In this document: in pieces, positions 8,239-17,094 of the stretch
How the letters are laid out: every line of letters starts with the position of its first letter
How positions within the stretch are numbered: the first letter of the stretch is position 1
Assembly (NCBI RefSeq): GCF_036227605.1
Contig: NZ_CP109487.1
Location: forward strand, 8,419,001-8,483,000
Length of the DNA stretch: 64,000 nt
Direction of reading: 5' to 3'
From: Streptomyces sp. NBC_01439
GTDB lineage: Bacteria; Actinomycetota; Actinomycetes; Streptomycetales; Streptomycetaceae
The notes under the pieces: model-generated
The model's database searches: none
What the model was told of the DNA's origin: nothing
Seen by the model: only the letters and a program-made list of their open reading frames with translations
Position numbers and translations under genes: made by a program

Positions 8239-8832
8239 TCATGTGGTCGTCCTGCGGTTGCGGAACGCGATGCGCAGCACGGTCACCGGTGCCGCGTCGT
8301 CCGGTCGCAGGCAGGGGTCGTCGAGCCGCTCACCGTAGGAGCCGAGGATCTCCGAGAAGCGCTCGCCCACTTCGGTGAGTTCGGCGGCAGTCAGGTAGAC
8401 GACGTCGTCGCCGAACCACTCCGCCCGGCGCCACTCGCCCGGTAGTTGGTGCCGGGTGTCGATCGCGTGCGTCATGTGCTCGAAGTAGCGCTGGGCCATG
8501 GCCGTGCTGAGTGCCTCGGCCGCCTCGCCTTCGGCGTTCTGCCAGTTGGTGTAGTGGGCCGTGGCGCGCCAGGGCTTCTCCCGGCCCTGACCGCCCTCGG
8601 CGTGTTCGACCAGACCGTACTTCGCGAGCGTCCGCAGGTGATAGGAGCAGCTCGCGACGGACTCGCCGGTGAGCTGCGCGGCGCGGGTCGCCGTGAAGGG
8701 CCCTTCGACCCGCAGCAGTGCGACCAGCTTCATGCGGGTCGGGTGGGCGTAGGCGCGCAGAGCGCGGGGGTCCGTGAGATGGACGGACCGCCGCAACCCC
8801 CCGGCTTCGTCGCCGGGCGTGATCTCAGCCAT
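8239..8832 (-). CDS. ArsR-like winged-helix regulator
   Basis: 197 residues from the ATG at 8832 (an in-frame ATG at 8844 is possible). The N-terminus shows the ArsR-type fold: L-R-A-Y-A-H-P-T-R-M-K-L-V-A-L-L, then T-R-A-A-Q-L-T-G-E-S-V-A-S-C-S-Y-H-L-R-T-L-A-K-Y-G-L-V (residues about 28-80). The C-terminal half is the long actinobacterial extension. No conserved metal-binding cysteine pair is evident, so it probably does not sense metals. It lies directly upstream of the MFS gene in the same direction and likely controls it. The promoter region just upstream (8835-8870) is conspicuously A/T-rich for this genome. Confidence 0.85.
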   Translation of the reverse strand: MAEITPGDEAGGLRRSVHLTDPRALRAYAHPTRMKLVALLRVEGPFTATRAAQLTGESVASCSYHLRTLAKYGLVEHAEGGQGREKPWRATAHYTNWQNAEGEAAEALSTAMAQRYFEHMTHAIDTRHQLPGEWRRAEWFGDDVVYLTAAELTEVGERFSEILGSYGERLDDPCLRPDDAAPVTVLRIAFRNRRTTT

Positions 8833-9009
8833 GCTTCTAAACATATCTTGCTAAAGAACCCTTTACAAGCGCCGCGGAGCCCCCCGAAAGGCCGCTGAGG
8901 TACGCCCGGTCCGGGCCGGTCCGGGCCGGGATGGCGTGGCGTCGCCGATCAGCCGGTGCCCGCTGATCCGGGGCGCCGCGCACCCGCAGAACGGCCCGCA
9001 CGTCGGCCG

Positions 9010-9669
9010 TTACTCGTACCGGTGCTTCAGTGAATCCGCCTCCGCCTCCTCGATGTCGGCGATCGTCAGCTCCGGCATCCGCAGCTGGGCCAACATCACC
9101 TCGGCCGAGGTCGGCTGGGCGTCGGCCGGCAACCACCGTTCCGGCTTCCAGGCCCCGCTGCGCAGGAGCGACTTGGGGCAGTGCGGGTAGACCTCTTCGA
9201 TCCCCAACACCAGGGCACTGGCCGGCGGTTTGCCCACGGCGGTCAGCTGCGACAGCAGTTCCGGGCGGGTGGAGACGCAGGCCCGGCCGTTCACCCTCAG
9301 CGTCGTGGTGCGGCCCGGGATGACGAACAGCAGCCCGGCCCGTCCGGTGGCGACGACGTTCCGCAGGGTGTCCAGACGCTTGTTGCCGGTCGCGTCTGGT
9401 ACTGCCACCGTCCGTGAGTCCAAGACGGCGACGAATCCGGCGGGTCCGCCGCGCGGGGAAACGTCACAGTTGCCCTCGGCGTCCGCGCTGGCGACCAGGA
9501 CCAGTGCGGAGCATTCGATCAACCGCCCTGTCTGTTCGGTGAGTTCGGTCATCTGCTTGCGTAAGGCCGTGTCCTTGGGTAGTTCGTAGACCCGGCGCAA
9601 CGCCTCCTGGTCGGAAAGGGCGTCGAGGCGGAGCGAGTCGAAGGCACTGCTTGCATGGGGCTGTGTCAT
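9010..9669 (-). CDS. PPOX-type FMN-binding flavoprotein (MSMEG_1061/DR5199-like)
   Basis: 219 residues. Recognisable by C-D-V-S-P-R-G-G-P-A-G-F-V, then P-D-A-T-G-N-K-R-L-D-T-L-R-N-V and G-L-L-F-V-I-P-G-R, the pyridoxamine-phosphate-oxidase-like split barrel that binds FMN. Later comes Y-P-H-C-P-K-S-L-L-R-S, a stretch typical of this subgroup. The reaction is unknown; many relatives reduce small molecules. It is the first gene of the stress/dormancy island. The 150 bp upstream (9670-9823) contain GGGACC-type sequences but no perfect copy of the island motif. Confidence 0.88.
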   Translation of the reverse strand: MTQPHASSAFDSLRLDALSDQEALRRVYELPKDTALRKQMTELTEQTGRLIECSALVLVASADAEGNCDVSPRGGPAGFVAVLDSRTVAVPDATGNKRLDTLRNVVATGRAGLLFVIPGRTTTLRVNGRACVSTRPELLSQLTAVGKPPASALVLGIEEVYPHCPKSLLRSGAWKPERWLPADAQPTSAEVMLAQLRMPELTIADIEEAEADSLKHRYE

Positions 9670-9823
9670 GCCCCGACCCTAAGAGGCGGACCTGGGACCG
9701 ATCTCGGCAGGTGAATGCACCACACGAGCGACGTGAGGGTGAGCGCCGGCGGGTCCCTCTGTGGACCGGGCCCGCCGATGAGGTGTTGCGCGTGATCTCC
9801 GTCGGCGTGCCATGAGCGCAGCG

Positions 9824-10485
9824 TCAGGAACCGCTGGCTTCGGCCGGATGGTTGAGCCGGCAGCGGACGTCGACGATGCCCTCGACGGAGCCGGTGAGGC
9901 GTTCGGCCAGGGGGATCAGGTCGGGGTCCGCCACCCCGCCGGTCAGGGTGGCGATCCCTTGGACCACGGTGACCTCGACGGCTTCACGGGAGAGGGGGAA
10001 GAGGCGGTCCACGACGGTGTCGCGGATCTCGGTGGCGAGATCCTCGTCGGTGCGGAGGAAGACCTTGAGGAGGTCGGCCCGGCTGACGATGCCCTTGAGG
10101 GTGCCGTCGGCGTCGACGACCGGGAGGCGCTTGATGTGCCGGTCGGCCATGAGCCGGGCGGCCCGGGGCAAGGTCGCGTCGGGGCGGATCGTGACCGCCG
10201 GGTGGTCATCAGGTCCTCGGCGCGGGTGGAGCCCGCCTTGGCGGTGTCGCCGAGACGGCGCATCTGCTCGATCAGGCCCGGGCGGTGCTCGTGGAACTCC
10301 TCCTTGGGCAGGAGGTCGGCCTCGGAGACCACGCCGACGACGCGGCCCTCGCCCTCGATGACGGGGAGGGCGGTCACCTTCCACCGCTCCATCGCGGCGG
10401 CGATGTCCTTGAAGCCGGTCGAGGGGGTGACGGCGACGACCTTGCCGGTCATGACGTCGGCGACGGTGTACGGGGTGGAGGTCAT
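9824..10485 (-). pseudogene. CBS-pair plus BON domain protein, broken by a 1-nt frameshift
   Basis: Starts at ATG 10485 ([12 protein letters not shown]). The first CBS domain reads normally to E-D-L-M-T-T. Near 10200 the run CCC should be CCCC: adding one C restores P-A-V-T-I-R-P-D-A and continues through the second CBS domain (H-I-K-R-L-P-V-V-D) and a C-terminal BON domain ending at 9824, about 220 residues in all. CBS pairs bind adenine nucleotides; BON domains associate with membranes. The paralogues at 16163-16843 and 20924-21598 are intact. It could be a sequencing error or genuine decay. Confidence 0.85.
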
Positions 10486-10642
10486 GGCAGGGTCCTCAGT
10501 GTCGGTACGGGGGAGCAGGCGAGCGGGACGCCCGCTGTCGTGCGGGGCGGGGTGGGAGTGGGGGCCAGCAGGCCGACAGGGGCATGGCAGCAGCCCTCCT
10601 TTCGGAACGGATGCCGCCTCCACCGTCGCACCGGAGCGCCCC

Positions 10643-10674
10643 CTCTACCGGGGACCGACCGGTCCCCGGTAGAG
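10643..10674. promoter_or_regulatory. perfect 14-bp inverted repeat containing the island motif
   Basis: Arms 10643-10656 and 10661-10674 are perfectly complementary around a 4-nt spacer, and the centre is GGGACCGACCGGTCCC (10651-10666). It sits between the divergent CBS-BON gene and the alcohol dehydrogenase gene. Closely related 15-mers occur at 16933-16947, 21963-21977 and 21984-21998. It resembles the GGGAC...GTCCC ends of the mycobacterial DosR box, so it may bind the NarL-type regulator encoded at 20137-20832. A terminator-like hairpin is the alternative reading. Confidence 0.6.
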
Positions 10675-10765
10675 GCCGACCGGCCCAAGCGGGACGGAGG
10701 GCCACGGGCACAGCCTGGCGGTGACCCCCCCTCCCGCACGGCAGACACAGAGAGAAGGCCGCGCC

Positions 10766-11842
10766 ATGAAGGCTCTCGTCTTCCAGGGGCCCGGGCAGAC
10801 CTCCTGGCATGACGTACCGGACCCTTCCATCAAGGACGCCGCCGACGCGATCGTCCGGGTCGACGCCGTCACCATCTGCGGCACCGACCTGCACATCGTC
10901 AAGGGCGACGTCCCCGACGTCACGCCCGGACGGATCCTGGGCCACGAGGCCGTCGGAACCGTCGTCGAGACGGGCGGCGACGTCCGCAGCGTCCGCCCCG
11001 GCGACCGCGTCCTGATCTCCTGCATCTCGGCTTGCGGCCGCTGCCGCTTCTGCCGGGAAGGGCACTACGGCCAGTGCCGCGGAGGCGGCGGCTGGGTCCT
11101 CGGCCACACCATCGACGGCACCCAGGCCGAGTACGTGCGCGTCCCCTTCGCAGACCTCTCCGTCCACCCGCTGCCCAGCGCCCTGGCCGGCCACGATGCC
11201 GTGCTGCTCGCTGACGTCTTCCCGACCTCCTACGAGGTCGGCGTGCTCAACGGCAACGTGCGCCCGGGCGACACCGTCGTCGTGGTCGGTGTCGGACCCG
11301 TCGGCCTGGCCGCCGTCGCCACGGCCCGGCTCTACAGCCCCGGGCGGATCATTGCCGTCGACCTCGCCGCCGCCCGGCTCGCGGCCGCGCGCGACCTGGG
11401 CGCCGATGCGACCGCGAGTGCGGACGAGGAGCCCGAGCGGCTGGTGGAGGACCTCACCGACGGGCTCGGGGCGGACGTGGTCATCGAGGCCGTCGGCGTG
11501 CCCGAGGCCTTCGAGATGTGCACCCGCATGGTCCGCCCGGGTGGGCGGGTCGCCAACATCGGGGTTCACGGCAAGCCCGCCGTCCTCCACCTCGAAGACC
11601 TGTGGATCAAGGACGTCACCATCACCACCGGCCTCGTCGACACCCGCTCCACCCCCGTGCTGCTGCGCATGATGGCCGCCGGCCGCCTGCCCGGGGCCGC
11701 GATGGTCACCCACCGGTTCGAGCTGGACCAGATGGAAAAGGCGTACGACGTCTTCTCCCGCGCCGGCGAAACCGGCGCCCTCAAAGTCGTGCTCAGCGGA
11801 CCGCAGCACGACGCGGTCGCCGTACCGCCGCAGGAGCAGTGA
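10766..11842 (+). CDS. zinc-dependent alcohol dehydrogenase (MDR family)
   Basis: 358 residues from the ATG at 10766, preceded by AGAGAAGG. Catalytic zinc ligands: C in T-I-C-G-T-D-L-H, and H in L-G-H-E-A-V-G. The structural-zinc cluster reads C-I-S-A-C-G-R-C-R-F-C-R-E-G-H-Y-G-Q-C. The Rossmann motif is V-G-V-G-P-V-G-L-A-A. Very like the Zn-ADHs found beside universal stress and CBS proteins in actinobacterial hypoxia islands; it oxidises alcohols or reduces aldehydes with NAD(P). The stop at 11842 is followed at once by HAD-GH65 debris. Confidence 0.92.
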   Translation: MKALVFQGPGQTSWHDVPDPSIKDAADAIVRVDAVTICGTDLHIVKGDVPDVTPGRILGHEAVGTVVETGGDVRSVRPGDRVLISCISACGRCRFCREGHYGQCRGGGGWVLGHTIDGTQAEYVRVPFADLSVHPLPSALAGHDAVLLADVFPTSYEVGVLNGNVRPGDTVVVVGVGPVGLAAVATARLYSPGRIIAVDLAAARLAAARDLGADATASADEEPERLVEDLTDGLGADVVIEAVGVPEAFEMCTRMVRPGGRVANIGVHGKPAVLHLEDLWIKDVTITTGLVDTRSTPVLLRMMAAGRLPGAAMVTHRFELDQMEKAYDVFSRAGETGALKVVLSGPQHDAVAVPPQEQ

Positions 11843-11849
11843 GTGCATG

Positions 11850-12510
11850 TTCTGCACGTTCGGCACGCGGCGATCCTGCGGACTGAAGGAGTCCGCACCT
11901 TCGACGACGTGCGGCCAGCACTCCGGGCGCTGCGGGAGAAGGCGATCCGGTGCGCAGCCGTCCCGGCTTCCCGGAACGCCCGTTCCCTTCTGGAAGCCGC
12001 AGGACTCATCGGCTACTTCGACGCCCTGGTCGACGGACAGGACGCGGCCGCACTCGCCCTTCCGGGCAAACCCGACCCCGCCCCCTTCCTCGAAGCTGCC
12101 GGCCGGCTCGACGTGAATCCCGCACGCACCGTCGTCGTGGAGGACGCGCTCGCAGGCGTCGACGCGGGGCGCCGAGGCCGCTTCCGCCTGGTGGTGGGGC
12201 TCGACCGCGAGGGCGACCCGCGGATGCGGGACGCCCTGCACAGGTTCGGCGCCCAGCTCGTCCTCCCCGACCTCGGCGGACTGCCCGCCCCCCCCTCGAA
12301 GGGGGCCGCCGCCCGCGAACACCCCCTGGCGCTGGGGGTACCACCGCTACGACCCCAAGACCGGGCGGCTGGTCGATTCTCTGTGCACCCTGGGGAACGG
12401 CCGCTTCGCCACCCGCGGTTCGGCCCCCGAAAGCGTCGCCGACGGCATCCACTACCCCGGCACCTACCTCGCGGGCTGCCGGACGGCGCTCCCGGCCCTG
12501 GTAGCGTCGA
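11850..12510 (+). pseudogene. remnant of a HAD phosphatase-GH65 glycoside phosphorylase fusion
   Basis: From about 11870 one frame reads the cap and C-terminal half of a beta-phosphoglucomutase-like HAD domain (L-P-G-K-P-D-P-A-P-F-L-E-A-A, then V-V-V-E-D-A-L-A-G-V-D-A-G-R-R-G). From about 12310 another frame reads the start of a family-65 enzyme: W-G-Y-H-R-Y-D-P-K-T-G-R, then L-C-T-L-G-N-G-R-F-A-T-R-G and H-Y-P-G-T-Y-L-A-G-C. Fused HAD-GH65 proteins of about 1000 residues are known in streptomycetes. Here the N-terminal DxD nucleophile motif, the linker frame and almost all of GH65 are gone. It is debris and does not encode an enzyme. Confidence 0.75.
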
Positions 12511-12646
12511 AGAGAAGTTTCTGCCGCAGCGGTGCGGGCAGGGCCGCGGTCGGACGGCTGACGCAGACGGTCAACGGGGAGAGGTTGGAGATGGGGTCGA
12601 GCAGGACTGGAGTCAGGCGCGGTCCACCGAGGCAGGCCAGGCCACG

Positions 12647-13727
12647 ATGCGGTTGAACTCGGGTCCTCCACCAGGCCCGTTGTTCCCCGGCGGGAACCAG
12701 GACCTCGCCTCGACGCCCGCGGAGAAGAAGGCCGCGGAGTACAGCGGGGAGCGGACCGGCTGGTTCGCCAACGACCCGATGGACGGGCTGCTCGGCGTGA
12801 TGAGCCGCGACCCGGAGGCGTCCGCGTCCTACCTCAAGGACGAGGACCGCATGAAGCACCTCATGGAGCGCAACTGGGAGGTGGTGCTGGAGGCCAACGA
12901 GCACGGCAACTCCACCCAACTACTCCGCCGCGCTCGACAAGGACGACCGGGCGGGCTTCGCCGCGGCCCTGCAGGCCGGTGCCACCGGCATCGACCCGTC
13001 CGCGGAGAACCCGAAGTTCGTCGAGCACAGCGCCGACAACAAGGCCGTCTTCAAGAACGCGATCGAGCACTTTGCGAAGGCCGGCGACGACCTTCCCGAG
13101 TCGCTGCGCGAGCCGATGGCGAACGTCATGGTCAACCACGCCGGCACGGTGCACGAGGTCACCAGCGCCGTGGACATGCGCAACCTGCCGGTGCCGCAGA
13201 ACGACATGTACGAGGTCATCAAGCAGGTCTCCAAGGACCAGGAGGCCTATGGGTCCCTGAACTACGGGATCAATCAGGCCATGGTCGCCGACATCCACGA
13301 GGCGGGCCAGAAGCACCCGGAGGAGTCGCTGCTGCAGGCCGGGCGCACGGTGGGCTTCCTGGAGCAGGCCCGCACCGAGGCGGTCGGACCTGCCGAGACG
13401 GCCGCCTGGGACGAGAAGTGGATGTTCGACACGGCGATCGGCTACCTGCCCGCCTACGACGCGGAGGTCCAGGCCGGCTTCGACTTCGTGGTCGACAAGT
13501 GGCTGGCGGACGAGCAGAAGCAGATCGACCAGGAGTACTCGGACAAGCGCTACGAGGCGTACGAGAAGCGCAACGGCCAGCTGATGGCGCTGACCGACGA
13601 GTGGATGAAGCAGCACGACAAGGACGGCGGCCAATACGAGTACCAGACCAAGGTCGACGAGGCTGCGGGGGCCGGTGCTGAGCGCGCCAAGGGCGTCACC
13701 ACCCCGCCGAGCGGGGCTGCCGAATGA
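12647..13727 (+). pseudogene. DUF6571-like protein, truncated and frameshifted
   Basis: An open frame beginning with ATG 12647 runs P-M-D-G-L-L-G-V-M-S-R-D-P-E-A-S and reaches E-H-G-N-S-T near 12910. There an extra C (CCC where CC is expected) shifts it. The continuation in the next frame, Y-S-A-A-L-D-K-D-D-R-A-G-F, runs about 270 residues to 13727, mostly helical and acidic. It resembles the C-terminal portion of the large streptomycete DUF6571 proteins (about 700 residues); the N-terminal half is absent. A lipoprotein gene overlaps its stop by ATGA, so the two were probably co-translated. Function unknown. Confidence 0.65.
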
Positions 13728-14275
13728 GGCGGACCGCGGCCGCCGGAGCCGGCGCGCTCACGGCGGTCACGGTCCTCGCGGCCTCGCTCGCCGGGTGCGG
13801 CGGCGGTTCGGAGGAGGACCGGGCGGTCCCGGAGAAGCTCTGCGGCACACCCGTCCCGGCGGGCCTGTCGAAGCCGCTGCTCGAACCCTACGGAAAGATC
13901 ACCGAGTCCAGCCGGGTGGACCGGCAGAAGCCGCAGACGGCGCCGTGCGTGGTGGCGGTGGACGGCGAGCGGGCGCTCGCGTTCCGGTTCGCCTGGCATC
14001 CGGGAGCGCCGGAGGACCTGCTGGCGACGGCCCGGCAGAGCAGTGTGGTGGGGCTGACGGATCCGGCACGGGTGAACCTCGGGTTCGAGGACTCCGTCCT
14101 CGGCAACGAGGGCGCGACCGCCACCACGGCTTGCCGGACGCAGGCCGGAGACCACTTCACCCTCACGGTGATCGTGTCCCGGGCCGCCAAGGACAAGGCC
14201 GACCTGCGGCCCGCCGTGGAGAGGTTCATGCGCACGTACATGGCGGAGACCGTGAAGACCCTGAACTGCGCCTGA
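13724..14275 (+). CDS. putative lipoprotein, partner of the DUF6571 gene
   Basis: 183 residues. The N-terminus M-R-R-T-A-A-A-G-A-G-A-L is followed by a hydrophobic stretch and the lipobox L-A-G-C, with cleavage before Cys26 expected, so it is membrane-anchored and faces outward. The mature part contains several cysteines that could form disulfides. No enzymatic motif seen. The start overlaps the preceding stop by 4 nt. The same lipoprotein-after-large-helical-protein arrangement is common in streptomycetes, but its role is not known. Confidence 0.78.
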   Translation: MRRTAAAGAGALTAVTVLAASLAGCGGGSEEDRAVPEKLCGTPVPAGLSKPLLEPYGKITESSRVDRQKPQTAPCVVAVDGERALAFRFAWHPGAPEDLLATARQSSVVGLTDPARVNLGFEDSVLGNEGATATTACRTQAGDHFTLTVIVSRAAKDKADLRPAVERFMRTYMAETVKTLNCA

Positions 14276-14296
14276 GCCGCCCGGAAGACGGAATGG

Positions 14297-14479
14297 TCCG
14301 ATGAGCGCTACGCGCTCGACACCAGCCGGGCCGAGTGGGAGGGCCCGCCCGGGACCAGCCCCGACGAGGAGCGCATGGGGATCGCGAAGCTGCCGGGCGG
14401 TGTCGTATACCTGAGAGTGATGCTCTGGGGGTCCCGTGGTGGCGCCGGGGCCCGACAGCGTCCTACCCGAAGTACGTGA
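14297..14479 (+). pseudogene. short coding remnant, unidentified
   Basis: The stretch reads S-D-E-R-Y-A-L-D-T-S-R-A-E-W-E-G-P-P-G, then M-G-I-A-K-L-P-G-G-V-V-Y-L-R, with protein-like composition but no start codon in frame. It resembles small regulatory partner proteins of the DUF397 kind only loosely. The rest of the 14276-14795 interval, apart from the fragment listed at 14613-14720, holds nothing recognisable. Confidence 0.3.
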
Positions 14480-14612
14480 CATGGAGGGCAGGGCTGCGGT
14501 GGCGAAGCGCTGGGTCCGGTACGTGATGCGGGTGATGCGGGTGATGGGGCATGAAACCGGCCACCTCGCGTAATCGGCTGTCGCGTATTCCTCAGTTGCT
14601 GAGGGCTTGTGG

Positions 14613-14720
14613 TCACCGTGAGTGGTCGCCGGGGGCGTAGTGGCGCCAGGTTCCTCCGGCCTCTTCGGCGAGGCGGGTCGTGGTGTCGTCGTTGTAGCCG
14701 AGCATCCGGGCGACCACGCC
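14613..14720 (-). pseudogene. possible C-terminal tail of an integrase-like gene
   Basis: On the reverse strand a frame ends V-V-A-R-M-L-G-Y-N-D-D-T-T-T-R-L then A-G-G-T-W-R-H-Y-A-P-G-D-H-S-R-stop. This pattern resembles the end of tyrosine-recombinase-like proteins, but no upstream catalytic domain remains. Identification is weak; it is recorded because it lies at the border of the DUF6571 insertion in the island. Confidence 0.25.
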
Positions 14721-14795
14721 TGCCCGTGGCCCTCGCCGCAGTCCATGCAGCCCGGCCCGGGGCGATCTGCGCCCTGCAGCTCGACGACAACGTTC

Positions 14796-15788
14796 CTACT
14801 CCCGGATTTCCAGTACCTCGGTCACCGGGCGGCGCGGCGTGGCGGGCCCCGCGGGTCCGTAGCCGAGGCGGAGGACCATCTGTACGTGTCCCATGGCCGC
14901 GACCGGGTCGCGGACCGTCCACCGCAGCTCCGGCCATTCCAGGGGCTGGGAAGTCATCGAGGTGGCAAGGCCGTCGGCAGTGGCCTGGAGAAGGACGCGC
15001 TCCATCGCCTGGCCGGCGTGCAGCCAGTCGACCCTCGTGTCCCCCGCGGTGCCGAGCAGGGCCAACTGCGGCCGCTTCTCGAACACGGCCCGGCCACGAT
15101 CCGGCATCGGCCCGGCCCGACCGAAGTCGCGTACGGGGGCGGGGCCTGCGGAACTCTTCGGTCCGAACGCGGTGGCGGGAACGCCGTCGCGGCGCCCGCC
15201 CGTGGCGCCCGGCACGGGGGAGACCCAGGTCGCGGTCTCCGCCCGGACGAGCGGATCGATCTCCTCGCGGTGCTCTGCGTCCCGGACCAGCCCGAGCACG
15301 GTGTCCAGGTGCCACGCGTCCGGGACGGTCAGTCGGCAGCCCTCCAAGCGGGCCGCGGCCACCAGGCCGTCCAGCAGTGCGGTGGGCACCGGCTCGTCGT
15401 CAAAGGGGTACCGGCTGGTGCGGCGACGCCGGACGGCGCCGTGCAAGGAGGCCAACTGGTGCTCCTCACCAGCGGTTCCGTCGACGGCCACCGTGGCGAG
15501 CAGCCACGGTTCGGAGTCGTCCGGCAAGAGTCGTACGCGTACGGGGAGGCCGTTCCAGGCCGCGGACACCCGCAGGTTGAACAGCGCCGCGGCGCAACCG
15601 AGCTGGAGGGCACGGTGATCCGGGTCGGTCCGCGTCATGGCGCGGTCCGGATCGCCGTACAGGGCCAGGGTTCCGCTGCCCGCACGGAACACGAACTTCC
15701 ACGGCTGGGCATTGTGCATGGACGGGGCGGTGACGGCGTCGTCGACGAGTCGGGCCACGGCGGCGGGATCGAGAGGTGCGACGGTCAT
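14796..15788 (-). CDS. Acg-family nitroreductase-fold flavoprotein
   Basis: 330 residues. The N-terminus V-D-D-A-V-T-A-P-S-M-H-N-A-Q-P-W-K-F is the nitroreductase FMN-binding signature (S-M-H-N-x-Q-P-W). The protein has two degenerate nitroreductase halves, as in mycobacterial Acg (Rv2032), a DosR-regulated protein thought to bind or store FMN rather than reduce nitro compounds. Towards the end it reads G-H-V-Q-M-V-L-R-L-G-Y-G-P. It lies just downstream of the short CBS gene and on the same strand, within the stress island. Ribosome binding site AGGA lies about 8 nt upstream of the ATG at 15788. Confidence 0.88.
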   Translation of the reverse strand: MTVAPLDPAAVARLVDDAVTAPSMHNAQPWKFVFRAGSGTLALYGDPDRAMTRTDPDHRALQLGCAAALFNLRVSAAWNGLPVRVRLLPDDSEPWLLATVAVDGTAGEEHQLASLHGAVRRRRTSRYPFDDEPVPTALLDGLVAAARLEGCRLTVPDAWHLDTVLGLVRDAEHREEIDPLVRAETATWVSPVPGATGGRRDGVPATAFGPKSSAGPAPVRDFGRAGPMPDRGRAVFEKRPQLALLGTAGDTRVDWLHAGQAMERVLLQATADGLATSMTSQPLEWPELRWTVRDPVAAMGHVQMVLRLGYGPAGPATPRRPVTEVLEIRE

Positions 15789-15901
15789 GGGACTGGTCCT
15801 GTCTGTACGGCCTCATTCGTGCTGTTCGGCATCGGCATCCGCATCGGCATCCGCGCGGGGTGCGGCACGGTGCTACCGGGGGTCACCGGGCGGGCATCTC
15901 C

Positions 15902-16129
15902 TCATGCGGGTACCGGGGTGGTGAAGTCCGCCTTGACGTCCACAAGGCGCTTGAGGTGTCTGCGGGCCATCGAGCGCGCGCCGGCCACCTTTCCGTCCTG
16001 GTCCAGGACGGGGAGCGCGCTGACGTTCCACATCCGCAGCGCTGCCACGACGTCCTTGAACGCGGTGTTCCGCTCGACGGAGATCGCGGCGCGCGTCATG
16101 ACGTCCTCGACGGTGCGCAGGTGCTTCAT
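15902..16129 (-). pseudogene. CBS-domain protein with internal deletion
   Basis: 75 codons. It starts like its paralogues (T-V-E-D-V-M-T-R-A, then F-K-D-V-V-A-A-L-R-M-W-N-V-S-A-L-P-V-L). After D-G-K-V-A-G-A-R it jumps directly to S-M-A-R-R-H-L-K-R-L-V-D-V, which belongs to the second CBS domain of full-length relatives. The end of CBS1, the linker, most of CBS2 and the BON domain are missing, yet the frame is kept. It could be a residual single-CBS peptide, but it probably cannot form a nucleotide-binding pair. Confidence 0.7.
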
Positions 16130-16162
16130 GGCGTGACTTCTTTCGTGCGGTCCGGGGCCGCC

Positions 16163-16843
16163 TCACCACGGCATCGCGTGGCGGGCGCGGTCGGCGTGAG
16201 CGGTTGCCGTGTCGTCGGTGCGGGCGGTCACCTGGGACGCCACCGCGACGACCCCGTCGAGGCGCTCGACGAGGCCGAGGAGTGCAGCGAGCTGACTCCG
16301 CAGCTCGACACGGCCGTCCAGGGTGACGATGCCGTCGACCACGTGGACCTCGACGTCATCGGCCGGCAGGCCCAGGACCTCCACGAGGACCTCGTCGGTG
16401 ACGCGTCGGCGTATCTCGGAGTCCGGGCGCAGGAACGTGCGGAGCAGGTCACGGCGGGTGACGATGCCGACGAGCCGGTCCTCCACGTCCACGACGGGGA
16501 GACGTTCGATGCTCCGGCGGGTCATCAGCCGCGCGGCGTCAGCCACCGTCTCTTCGGCGTGGACGGTGACCGCGGGCGCGGACATGACGTCGCCCGCGGT
16601 GGGCGGTCCCGTCCCCGAGTCGTCCTGCCGGGAGCCGCGGGGGCCCGTTGTACGGGGGTCCGCCGTGTGGGCCAGCAGGTCCGTTCGGGAAACGACACCC
16701 ACCACGCGGTCCTCGTCGTCCAGGACGGGGACTCCCGAGATGTCGTACTGGGCGAGGAGCTTCGCGACGTCCTTGAAAGCGGTGACCGGGGCCACGGAGA
16801 CGACCTCGTCGGTCATCAGGTCCGCCACTTTGATGCGCTTCAT
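16163..16843 (-). CDS. CBS-pair plus BON domain protein
   Basis: 226 residues from the ATG at 16843 (K-R-I-K-V-A-D-L-M-T). CBS1 spans about residues 8-60 (I-S-G-V-P-V-L-D-D-E-D-R-V-V-G-V-V-S-R-T-D-L-L) and CBS2 about 85-140 (I-E-R-L-P-V-V-D-V-E-D-R-L-V-G-I-V-T-R-R-D-L-L). A BON domain follows to about residue 210. Related to mycobacterial Hrp1, a DosR-regulated CBS protein, but with an added BON domain as usual in streptomycetes. Probable role: energy-state sensing by adenylate binding. It is divergent to the universal stress gene and shares a motif-bearing promoter region with it. Confidence 0.9.
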   Translation of the reverse strand: MKRIKVADLMTDEVVSVAPVTAFKDVAKLLAQYDISGVPVLDDEDRVVGVVSRTDLLAHTADPRTTGPRGSRQDDSGTGPPTAGDVMSAPAVTVHAEETVADAARLMTRRSIERLPVVDVEDRLVGIVTRRDLLRTFLRPDSEIRRRVTDEVLVEVLGLPADDVEVHVVDGIVTLDGRVELRSQLAALLGLVERLDGVVAVASQVTARTDDTATAHADRARHAMPW

Positions 16844-16932
16844 GAGGCCCTCCTGCTCCGCCGCGTCACGCGAGGCCGGTCCCCGGTGTTGGACGTGCCC
16901 CCACCATCCACCGACCCCCGCCCGGTGATCGA

Positions 16933-16968
16933 GGGCCGAACGGTCCCGTCCCGGACCGAAAGGGACCC
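16933..16968. promoter_or_regulatory. island motif pair between CBS-BON and universal stress genes
   Basis: GGGCCGAACGGTCCC at 16933-16947 is followed 5 bp later by GGACCGAAAGGGACCC at 16953-16968. The first matches the core of the inverted repeat at 10651-10666 at nearly every position. The location, roughly 90 bp from the CBS start and 130 bp from the stress-protein start, suits a shared bidirectional operator. Confidence 0.55.
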
Positions 16969-17094
16969 GGAAGACACGGGGGACGATGGGGCCCTTCGGC
17001 CCCCCCTCGGCTGTCCCGGGCGGCCCTCTGCCCGGAGCGCCGACGGTGGCAGCGTGAGGGGTGTCCTTCATCGGATCCTCGGTTGGGAGGAATC

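Noticed and set aside
10496..12322. 608-codon reverse open frame across the alcohol dehydrogenase gene
   Set aside because: Antisense shadow caused by third-position GC bias; composition is repetitive G/V/D and has no domain pattern, while the plus strand has a clear ADH.
15789..15800. GGGACTGGTCCT resembling the island motif at the nitroreductase start
   Set aside because: It abuts the start codon and overlaps the ribosome binding site; too short a dyad and wrong position for an operator.
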